Shown here: piece after piece, positions 23,396 through 29,982 of the stretch | Layout of the letters: each line of letters starts with the position of its first letter | Position numbering within the stretch: the stretch's first letter is position 1 | Assembly (NCBI GenBank): GCA_013285915.1 | Contig: JABDGS010000028.1 | Location: 1-37,723, forward strand | Source of the DNA: Bacteroidota bacterium | GTDB lineage: Bacteria > Bacteroidota > Bacteroidia > Chitinophagales > Chitinophagaceae | Reading direction: 5' to 3' | DNA: 37,723 nt | Position numbers and translations under genes: made by a program | Notes under the pieces: generated by a model | The model's database searches: none | What the model saw: only the letters and a program-made list of their open reading frames with translations | What the model was told of the DNA's origin: nothing

Positions 23396-25774
23396 ATGCT
23401 AAAAAACTATTTCAAAACTGCTTTTCGCAGCCTTGGTAAAAACAAGATGCATTCGCTGCTGAATATTACAGGCCTATCTGTTGGTATAGCCGTGGTTTTA
23501 TTGATCAGCCTTTGGATGGCGGATGAATTAAGTTTTGATAAGTACCATAAGAACTATGACCGCATTGCCCAGGTTATGCAGCACCAAACGCTTAACGGCG
23601 AGGTATACACACAGCCAGCCATACCCATGCCGCTGGGGGCTGAACTGCAAAACACCTATGGAAGGGAATTCAGCATGATCGTAATATCAACAGGTACGGA
23701 TAAGCACATACTGGCAGCAGGCAAAAATAAATTTGTAAAAACGGGCAAGTATATGCAGGCGGGTGCGCCATCGTTATTCTCCTTAAAAATGCTGAGCGGC
23801 AATTCGGGTGGTTTAAAAGAGCCCTACTCTATTATGCTGTCAAATACTGTCGCAACGGCGATTTTTGGCAATGAGGACCCGATAAATAAAATAGTAAAAT
23901 TTGACGATACGGCCGCACTTAAAGTTACCGGTGTGTACGAAGACCTGCCCATAAACACTACCCTTAATGACCTTGAATTTATAGTTCCCTGGGAGTTACA
24001 GGGGCAACGCGTAAAAGACAATATTGCCAACTGGGGCAATAACGGCTGGAATATTTATGTACAGTTAGCTAATGGGGTTGACGTAAATAAAGCCTCTGCA
24101 AGCATAAAGAATGCAAAATATAATAAGGCAAACAACGGCGACCAGCGGTTTAAACCTATTATTTTTCTGCAACCCATGAGCAAATGGCATTTGTACGCGG
24201 AATTTAAAAATGGCATTAACACAGGCGGCCGCATACAATACCTGTGGCTTTTTGGTACCATAGGCATGTTTGTACTGCTGCTGGCATGTATAAACTTTAT
24301 GAACCTTGCCACAGCAAAAAGCGAGAAACGTGCAAAAGAAGTGGGTATTAGAAAAGCTATAGGCAGCGGGCGCAGGCAGTTGATATACCAGTTTTTTAGC
24401 GAATCGTTACTGATGGCCTTTATGGCCTTTGTACTTAGTTTGCTGCTGGTGGTTATTTTACTGCCTTTGTTTAACGATGTTGCAGGCAAAAACATGCACC
24501 TGCCATTGGCTAACCCATTGTTTTGGGCTGCCGGCCTTGGTTTTACCCTTGTTGCGGGGCTGGTTGCGGGCAGTTACCCGGCGCTTTACCTGTCGTCTTT
24601 TCAGCCGGTTAAGGTATTAAAGGGTACTTACAAAGCAGGCAGGTTGGCCACCGTGCCGCGTAAGGTGCTGGTGGTGGTGCAGTTTACCGCGTCAATCGCA
24701 CTTATAATAAGCACTATTATTGTTTTTCGCCAGGTGCAATTTGCCAAAAACCGCCCGGTGGGTTATAACAGGGAAGGTTTGATAACCGTTCAATCGCTTA
24801 CGCCAGATATTGCTAAACATTTTGATGCATTCCGTAATGATCTTATTAGGACGGGCACTGTAACAGGCGTTGCATGGTCTTCTACACCGGTAACGGAATC
24901 AAACAACTCCCAGGCCAATTTTGACTGGGCGGGAAGGGATAAAAATGGCACACAAAATTTTGTAACGGTAGGTATATCTATGGGATATGGGCAAACCATT
25001 GGCTGGCAGTTTGTACAGGGAAGGGATTACCGTACACCAACAGGCGGGGCGGATGGCTTTGCTTTTGTTTTAAATGAAAGTGCCGCCAAAATGATGGGGT
25101 TTAAAAACCCTGTTGGTTCAACCGTGCACTGGTACGGCTACAATTTTACCGTTATAGGAGTGATAAAAGATATGGTGATGGAATCGCCTTTTAGCCCTGC
25201 CCAGCCAACGGTGTTTTTTATGGCGCCATGGAAGCTGAGTGTTTTAAATATAAAAATGAAAGCTGGAACTGGTGTTGAGGCGGCCCTTAAAAAAATAGGC
25301 CAGGTATATACGCGGTACAACCCCGGGCAGCCATTTGAGTACAAGTTTGCAGACGAAGAATATGCCCGCAAGTTTGCCGTGGAAGAGCGTGTTGGCAAGC
25401 TGGCAGGCTTTTTTGCGGTATTGGCCATCTTTATTTCGTGCCTGGGCATATTTGGTATGGCATCGTTTATAGCAGAGCAGCGTATAAAAGAAATTGGGGT
25501 AAGAAAAGTGCTTGGCGCATCAGTATTTAACCTTTGGCAATTGCTGTCAAAAGATTTTGTGGTACTTGTTGTTGTTTCGCTGTTTATTGCATCGCCGCTT
25601 GCCTTTTATTTAATGCATAGATGGCTGCAGAATTATGAATACAGAACGCCTGTGTCATGGTGGATATTCGCCTCAGCAGGCATAGGCGCACTGGTGGTAA
25701 CACTGTTAACTGTCAGCTTCCAGTCAATAAAAGCAGCTTTGGCAAACCCTGTTAACAGTCTCAGGCAGGGATAG
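23396..25774 (+). CDS. MacB/FtsX-type ABC transporter permease
   Basis: This 792-residue protein has the duplicated architecture common in Bacteroidota: helix 1 (about 21-42; INITGLSVGIAV-like), a periplasmic MacB_PCD domain, a three-helix FtsX module (about 280-400), a second helix-plus-periplasmic-domain unit (about 425-660) and a second FtsX module (about 665-785). Family marks include DELSFDKYHKNYDRIAQV near residue 50, EKRAKEVGIRKAIGSGRRQL near 310, and EQRIKEIGVRKVLGASV near 690; the EVGIRKAIG/EIGVRKVLG pair is the coupling-helix motif that contacts the ATPase. No ATP-binding protein is encoded in the window, so it must use a partner elsewhere. Such permeases act in efflux or lipoprotein/cell-envelope mechanotransmission. 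The gene is divergent from a TonB-barrel gene. A 19-bp GC-rich island (23351-23369) sits in its leader. Confidence 0.88.
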   Translation: MLKNYFKTAFRSLGKNKMHSLLNITGLSVGIAVVLLISLWMADELSFDKYHKNYDRIAQVMQHQTLNGEVYTQPAIPMPLGAELQNTYGREFSMIVISTGTDKHILAAGKNKFVKTGKYMQAGAPSLFSLKMLSGNSGGLKEPYSIMLSNTVATAIFGNEDPINKIVKFDDTAALKVTGVYEDLPINTTLNDLEFIVPWELQGQRVKDNIANWGNNGWNIYVQLANGVDVNKASASIKNAKYNKANNGDQRFKPIIFLQPMSKWHLYAEFKNGINTGGRIQYLWLFGTIGMFVLLLACINFMNLATAKSEKRAKEVGIRKAIGSGRRQLIYQFFSESLLMAFMAFVLSLLLVVILLPLFNDVAGKNMHLPLANPLFWAAGLGFTLVAGLVAGSYPALYLSSFQPVKVLKGTYKAGRLATVPRKVLVVVQFTASIALIISTIIVFRQVQFAKNRPVGYNREGLITVQSLTPDIAKHFDAFRNDLIRTGTVTGVAWSSTPVTESNNSQANFDWAGRDKNGTQNFVTVGISMGYGQTIGWQFVQGRDYRTPTGGADGFAFVLNESAAKMMGFKNPVGSTVHWYGYNFTVIGVIKDMVMESPFSPAQPTVFFMAPWKLSVLNIKMKAGTGVEAALKKIGQVYTRYNPGQPFEYKFADEEYARKFAVEERVGKLAGFFAVLAIFISCLGIFGMASFIAEQRIKEIGVRKVLGASVFNLWQLLSKDFVVLVVVSLFIASPLAFYLMHRWLQNYEYRTPVSWWIFASAGIGALVVTLLTVSFQSIKAALANPVNSLRQG

Positions 25775-25879
25775 CGTAGACCTTTGATTTATCAAAAAAA
25801 ATTCTTATACGGCGCATAGCGAAAGCAATACATTTTTTGGTGATAAGAAAAGTATGTAAAAAGCATATGCCTGCATTCA

Positions 25880-26003
25880 GCTCCATCGGAGCGAAAGCTT
25901 TGTAGCAAAATATAACCGGCATTACATTAAAAGCGTTTTGCCTCTGCGAGGCAATGATATATTTCTGGCTTAGTGCCTACAAAGTTTTTGCCCCTCTGGG
26001 GCA
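25880..26003. repeat. Cluster of three triloop hairpins (candidate interspersed repeat)
   Basis: The 307-bp gap after the permease gene holds three compact palindromes with 3-nt loops: GCTCC-ATC-GGAGC (25880-25892), TTGCCTC-TGC-GAGGCAA (25938-25954) and TGCCCC-TCT-GGGGCA (25989-26003). CTTTGTAG (25898-25905) and CTACAAAG (25977-25984) form an additional inverted pair enclosing the middle hairpin. There is no open frame. This is the look of a REP-like palindromic element. None of the hairpins is followed by a T run, so simple terminators are unlikely. Confidence 0.6.
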
Positions 26004-26081
26004 TATTGTGAATGATAAAACACAAGAATACGTTTTTGCTGGCATGAAAACTACGGTGCAGGTTTATGTAACTTAATGCAA

Positions 26082-26423
26082 TCACTTCTCAACCAGCAGG
26101 TACTGCTTGTGAAAAAAGCCAAGATGATAATTAAAGTAAAGCTTGTATGATGTTGAAACTGTATCGGTTGTATAGGTTAACCTCAATTCATAATCACTTT
26201 GGTTTCTTTTCGCTATCCAGGTATCGGTTAACCCGGCCAGGCTGTCTGAGGGTTTACCAAGGTATTGAATAATGATGCTGCGGGGCTGGCGCAGGGGTAT
26301 ATTATCCCAACGGTATGGCAGTGTAATGGCAGCGGCTTTTGGAATAATTACAAATACGATGACACAGCATATTACCGCTGCGGCAAAAACTAGTATAAGC
26401 AGTCCTTTAATGCGATTGCTCAT
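26082..26423 (-). CDS. Small membrane-anchored protein encoded with coaE
   Basis: This 113-residue protein has one N-terminal helix (about 7-31, LLILVFAAAVICCVIVFVII) and a soluble domain of about 80 residues. The soluble part has IPLRQPRSIIIQYLGKPSDS, then WIAKRN, alternating beta strands and a YKLYFNY strand. This order (helix, turn with LGKP, W-x-Y-type strand, beta strands) is reminiscent of the BamE/SmpA-like fold, but I would not assign that family. Its ATG overlaps the coaE stop in an ATGA junction, so translation is coupled. The domain after the helix is probably periplasmic. Function unknown. Confidence 0.75.
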   Translation of the reverse strand: MSNRIKGLLILVFAAAVICCVIVFVIIPKAAAITLPYRWDNIPLRQPRSIIIQYLGKPSDSLAGLTDTWIAKRNQSDYELRLTYTTDTVSTSYKLYFNYHLGFFHKQYLLVEK

Positions 26424-27019
26424 GCATCATTTTTTGAATATTGTAACAGCTTTTCATGTAAAGATATCACCTGTGGTAACAGTAACTGCTGCTCATCATT
26501 TGTAAGCACAAAATCACAAAGCCTTTTCTTTATCTCGTCGTCTATCTGGTAGCCCATCCGCTTAAGCACCTCATCACGGGTAACATTGTCGCGTTCCATT
26601 ACTCTTTGTATACGCAATGCCTGCGGGGCAAAGACGCCGATGACAACATCCAGCCCGGCAGCGGAACCAGATTCAAAAAGCACTGCGGCTTCCTTTACAG
26701 CATAAGGCGTAGTTTGAATATTTAACCATCTTTCCGCGGCGGCAATGGTTGCGGGGTGCACCACGGCATTTAACTGCTCCAGCTTAAAGGCGTTGCTAAA
26801 CACTATACCGGCAATATATTTCCTGTCAAGTTGGCCGTTGATGTAGGATTGGGTACCAAATAATTCCGTCACCTGCTGTTTAAGGGCTTCATCCTCGTTC
26901 ATAATGGTTTTAGCGGCGGTATCAGCATCAAACACGGGTATACCCAATACCCTGAAGATATTTGCCACAGTGCTTTTACCACTGCCAATGCCACCTGTTA
27001 AACCAACTTTTAAAACCAT
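26420..27019 (-). CDS. coaE: Dephospho-CoA kinase CoaE
   Basis: Phosphorylates the 3'-hydroxyl of dephospho-CoA in the last step of coenzyme A synthesis (cytoplasm). The Walker A loop GLTGGIGSGKST is at residues 6-17. FDAD (about 33-36) provides the catalytic aspartate region, HP near 87 (VVHPATIAAAERWL) and the lid segment RVMERDN near 140 are conserved. The 199-residue length is normal. In many Bacteroidota coaE lies near nusB and yajC with a YbbR-like gene between; here the space between yajC and coaE holds only 179 bp with no gene. A small membrane protein is translationally coupled downstream. Confidence 0.95.
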   Translation of the reverse strand: MVLKVGLTGGIGSGKSTVANIFRVLGIPVFDADTAAKTIMNEDEALKQQVTELFGTQSYINGQLDRKYIAGIVFSNAFKLEQLNAVVHPATIAAAERWLNIQTTPYAVKEAAVLFESGSAAGLDVVIGVFAPQALRIQRVMERDNVTRDEVLKRMGYQIDDEIKKRLCDFVLTNDEQQLLLPQVISLHEKLLQYSKNDA

Positions 27020-27140
27020 AATCTACAAGGACGGTTTTGTGATTTTGAGGGAATGAAAAGTCGCTGCAAAATTAGAGCAAACAGAACGAGGATTACACGG
27101 ATGTTGGGAGATTATGAGGAAATGGTATGAGTGCTAATGA

Positions 27141-27166
27141 AAAAGAGGAAAGCTTACACTTTCCTC
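27141..27166 (-). terminator. Rho-independent terminator after yajC
   Basis: GAGGAAAG (27145-27152) and CTTTCCTC (27159-27166) form a perfect 8-bp stem with a 6-nt loop; on the minus strand TTTT follows (complement of 27141-27144). It lies 32 bp past the yajC stop and would separate nusB-DUF1573-yajC from coaE. No clear promoter for coaE was found in 27020-27140. Confidence 0.65.
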
Positions 27167-27198
27167 ATAATCCATTATAATCTTACCAATCATGGTTC

Positions 27199-27558
27199 TT
27201 ATTTCTTCTCTGCCGGTGCTGCTGCTGCTTTGTTAATGGCCTGCGTTAAATCAAGGCTTATTGCAGATTTTTCCATTTTAAGATAGCTGCCAGGGCTTGT
27301 TTCCAACTGAATGGTTGTATCGTCGTTAACCTTGTAAATAGTACCATGTATTCCTGCGTTGGTTACTACTTTATCGCCTTTTTGCAGGTTGTCAATATAT
27401 TTCTTTTGTTCTTTAGCTTTTTTTGCCTGTGGCCTAATCATAAACAACCACATAATTAAAAATATACCACCAATAAATAAAGGTGTCATAAAGCTGCTGC
27501 CGCCACCACTTTGGCCTGAAGGCGGGGTCATTAATAAAACTGCGTTCAAAAGAGTCAT
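27199..27558 (-). CDS. yajC: Preprotein translocase accessory subunit YajC
   Basis: A 119-residue single-pass inner membrane protein of the SecDF-YajC complex, which assists SecYEG. The helix is at about 25-42 (PLFIGGIFLIMWLFMIRPQ), followed by the diagnostic RPQAKKAKEQKKYIDNLQKGD, split here as RPQAKK and KYIDNLQKGDKVVTNAGIHG. The soluble part is one small beta domain and an Ala/Lys-rich tail. It is 38 bp after the DUF1573 gene on the same strand and shares the nusB-DUF1573-yajC order common in Bacteroidota. Confidence 0.93.
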   Translation of the reverse strand: MTLLNAVLLMTPPSGQSGGGSSFMTPLFIGGIFLIMWLFMIRPQAKKAKEQKKYIDNLQKGDKVVTNAGIHGTIYKVNDDTTIQLETSPGSYLKMEKSAISLDLTQAINKAAAAPAEKK

Positions 27559-27596
27559 TGTTTGTTATTTATTAAATTAAAAAGATAATGAAAATG

Positions 27597-28049
27597 TTAA
27601 GCTGCCTTCTTTTTTACATAACCTGTAAATATAAGGTTGCTGTGCAATTTGTTTTTTGCATTACAGGTTACGAATACTGATTTTCGCACAGGCTGGTTGG
27701 CAAAGCCATGGTTACTGTCGTACTCTGCTGTAACCTCACCCTGCTTACCGGGCAATATAGCACCTTTTGTAAAATCAGCCAGTGTACAGCCGCAACCCGG
27801 CCTTACCTCAGAGAGAAACAAAGGCTTATTACCTGTATTTAGAAACCGAAATACGATCTTTACTTTTTCACCCTGCGTTACGGTGTCAAAATTTTTTGTG
27901 GAGTCAAGCCACTGAATAGTGGTGAAATTAGCAGTATCAAACTGGTGGGTCTGGTCTAATTTGCCAGTTTGTTGCACGGGTGTTGGGTTATCCTGGCATC
28001 CCAGTGCAAATGCGGCAATAATACTAATATACAATAAAGCCTTTTTCAT
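27597..28049 (-). CDS. DUF1573 lipoprotein
   Basis: A 150-residue protein with a lipoprotein signal (lipobox AALGC-like, FALGC at Cys18) and one DUF1573 domain, an Ig-like ASH/MSP-type fold. Diagnostic residues are FRFLNTGNKPLFLSEVRPGC followed by GCTLADF, then LPGKQGEVTAEYDS and RKSVFVTCNA. The GCGC motif is the hallmark of the family. It stands between nusB and yajC, a conserved neighbourhood in Bacteroidota, but no biochemical role is established. Periplasmic or outer membrane attachment is inferred from the lipobox. Confidence 0.88.
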   Translation of the reverse strand: MKKALLYISIIAAFALGCQDNPTPVQQTGKLDQTHQFDTANFTTIQWLDSTKNFDTVTQGEKVKIVFRFLNTGNKPLFLSEVRPGCGCTLADFTKGAILPGKQGEVTAEYDSNHGFANQPVRKSVFVTCNAKNKLHSNLIFTGYVKKKAA

Positions 28050-28082
28050 ATAAATAAGGTAATTGGGGCAAAAATATTATTA

Positions 28083-29015
28083 TTAGTTTGTTTTTTGCTT
28101 AAAATCAACTTTATGTATTTTATCCTGCGCCATCAGTTCTTTATGAATGGTGTCTAATATGCCGTTTACAAACTGGCCGCTTTGGGGGGTACTGTATTCC
28201 TTGGCTATATCAATATATTCATTAATAGTAACTTTTGTGGGCACGGTTTCAAAATACAAAAACTCGCAAACACCCATACGCATCAATATCATGTCAAGCA
28301 GCGCTATCCTGTCTGCATCCCAGTTTTTAAGTTTGGGCTTAATAATATCAATAATATAATCCTTCTTTTCTGTTGTGGTAGTTAGCAGGGTGCGGGCAAA
28401 TTTCCATTTTTCTTCCCCTATCATTTCCTGCAAATTAAATGCAGCCGGCTTTTGCAAATAGTTGTGCATCAGCTGGTTCATCATTTCGGCATCGTCGTCC
28501 CAGTTATTAAAATGCTCTTCCACATGCCCCACAAAATTGTCATCAGCAAGCATCATATCGGTAAAAATAAACGACAGTATATCTTTCTCAGTACCCTTCT
28601 CCCTGCCCTGCTTTGTTATATATTCCTGGTAATAAGGCACATTAACCATAACCTGGTACACTTTTTTAACCTCATCCCCTGTTTCCTCAAAACCAGGTTT
28701 TGCCTGCTGTATGGCCTGCTTGAATGACGGGCTTTCAAGTATCGTCCACAAAAGGTTGTTTCCTGAAATTTTGGTATTTACATTAAGGTCGGCTGACGAC
28801 GGCAAATTACGGTTAGCCCTTTTTTGCGCATCTTTTTCAGCGTAACGGGCTACCTCGGTTAAAAAATATAACAGGTATATAAAAAGGTCACAGCTCTGGT
28901 TCAGTTGTTGCTTTAATATTTTTACTGCGTCGGTTCTGCCATTCAAATTATCGCCGGGCTCACTGGCATATAATAACTGCATTACCTTAACACGTATGTT
29001 TCTTCTGCTGATCAT
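28083..29015 (-). CDS. nusB: Transcription antitermination factor NusB
   Basis: NusB joins NusE (S10) in the antitermination complex on rRNA transcripts. This is the long Bacteroidota form of 310 residues; the proteobacterial protein has about 140. The N-terminal SRRNIRVKVMQLLYASEPGD is the typical start. The C-terminal half carries the canonical NusB fold, with ILMRMGVCEFLYFETVPTKV, TINEYIDIAKEYSTPQSGQF and VNGILDTI. The middle is a family-specific helical insertion. It is the first gene of the unit running through the DUF1573 gene and yajC. A -7-like TATCTTCG (complement of 29041-29048) lies 26 bp upstream. Confidence 0.94.
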   Translation of the reverse strand: MISRRNIRVKVMQLLYASEPGDNLNGRTDAVKILKQQLNQSCDLFIYLLYFLTEVARYAEKDAQKRANRNLPSSADLNVNTKISGNNLLWTILESPSFKQAIQQAKPGFEETGDEVKKVYQVMVNVPYYQEYITKQGREKGTEKDILSFIFTDMMLADDNFVGHVEEHFNNWDDDAEMMNQLMHNYLQKPAAFNLQEMIGEEKWKFARTLLTTTTEKKDYIIDIIKPKLKNWDADRIALLDMILMRMGVCEFLYFETVPTKVTINEYIDIAKEYSTPQSGQFVNGILDTIHKELMAQDKIHKVDFKQKTN

Positions 29016-29299
29016 TGTATTTAAAGAACTTTTTGCGCCGCGAAGATAGGGATTTAGGGTAAACGGCCGCTAACACATTTGAAAGCGCAGCCTGCACCCG
29101 GTTTCAACACAATGATCCTCTTTACTAACAAGCCAACAATAATTTGTTAAGATTAAAACCAACCGGGCAAGTTTTACGTATACATAGCATGTAGGCCGTG
29201 AATTAACCATTAAAGCACCAGCATGTAACCCTTTATAAGCATCTTATTCAAAAAAAGTCCCATATCCTCCATTTATTAAATATTGTTGTTTACCATTCT

Positions 29300-29322
29300 T
29301 TCCCCTCAAAAGGGGAATTTTT
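29300..29322 (+). terminator. Orphan plus-strand terminator in the 29016-29444 gap
   Basis: TTCCCC (29300-29305) and GGGGAA (29312-29317) form a 6-bp stem with a 6-nt loop, followed by TTTTT. No plus-strand gene precedes it for 3.5 kb, and the next promoter (29379) lies downstream. It may end an unannotated small RNA or stop antisense transcription. The rest of the gap shows no gene. Confidence 0.5.
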
Positions 29323-29378
29323 GCTTTATCTGCCTCAATAATTCATGATTGAAATTTAATATTACCACTATAAAATCC

Positions 29379-29408
29379 TTGTTCTTTTTTTCAGCGTATA
29401 TAGGTTTG
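29379..29408 (+). promoter_or_regulatory. Promoter of the His-rich small protein / TonB receptor unit
   Basis: TTG (29379-29381) and TAGGTTTG (29401-29408) are perfect -33 and -7 elements with the ideal 19-bp spacing. The predicted leader is about 30 nt before the ATG at 29445. Confidence 0.65.
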
Positions 29409-29444
29409 TACCGGGCTTTTTATTTTGATCAATTTTACTAACTG

Positions 29445-29813
29445 ATGAAGTTTTCCATTGCATATTACCTTTTGCTGCTATATGTAACGGTTATGCTTAA
29501 ACCGCTGATACCGATGCTTAGCGATGCATGGAGTCACTGTTTTGCCGAAGCTGAACATATTGCCACCGTGCATGCAAAGTTTGGCGCAAACCACGTTGAA
29601 AAGCAGCTTGCCGACAGCGAGAAAGACGCAAACGGCAAAAGCCAAGACACCACAAAAACTGCAGAGCCTGTACCCGTTCACTTTTCGTATAATACTTACT
29701 TATGCATCACCTCAGTTGAACCGATTATAAATGCATATAATTTGCCGCGATTGTATAAGCCGCGTTCAGTATTTCTTTCAAAGCAAATACGTCCCCCACA
29801 ATTCTCCTGTTAA
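29445..29813 (+). CDS. Small His-containing membrane/periplasmic protein of unknown function
   Basis: A 122-residue protein with an N-terminal hydrophobic segment (about 4-24, signal peptide or anchor). A helical stretch follows with histidines at regular spacing: His31, His38, His43 and His50, plus Cys32 (SHCFAEAEHIATVHAKFG). A charged Lys/Asp/Gln linker comes next (55-75), then a C-terminal domain ending in IRPPQFSC. In Bacteroidota, short proteins with His/Cys-containing stretches and a terminal aromatic-Pro-Pro motif are often encoded just before TonB receptors or metal-efflux genes (recalled pattern, not searched). The His spacing suggests metal binding. The gene lies 169 bp before a TonB receptor gene on the same strand, and I infer a shared pathway. 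Confidence 0.65.
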   Translation: MKFSIAYYLLLLYVTVMLKPLIPMLSDAWSHCFAEAEHIATVHAKFGANHVEKQLADSEKDANGKSQDTTKTAEPVPVHFSYNTYLCITSVEPIINAYNLPRLYKPRSVFLSKQIRPPQFSC

Positions 29814-29830
29814 AATTTAAAACACTTCAA

Positions 29831-29921
29831 TAAGCAAGCCATAAGCATAGCCTTATACGGTTAAGAATGCATAGGCTGCTTTGCTTATGATAATGTGTTA
29901 TACACGAAATAAACGTGTTAT
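29831..29921 (+). promoter_or_regulatory. Structured leader and paired repeats before the TonB receptor gene
   Basis: TAAGCAA (29831-29837) and TTGCTTA (29881-29887), reinforced by GCC (29838-29840) and GGC (29874-29876), can close an outer stem; an inner ATAAG/CTTAT hairpin (29841-29856) fits inside. Just downstream, GTGTTAT occurs twice, at 29895 and 29915, exactly 20 bp apart. There is no T run, so it is not an intrinsic terminator. A regulatory leader is a tentative reading. Confidence 0.25.
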
Positions 29922-29982
29922 TAAGTTGCTCTTTCGTCCTCGCACATTTAAATTTTTGAAGCAGGATAATTAAAACGTTTTC

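Noticed and set aside
23396-25774. Permease as part of a complete efflux system in this window
   Set aside because: No ABC ATPase or membrane-fusion protein gene is present nearby.
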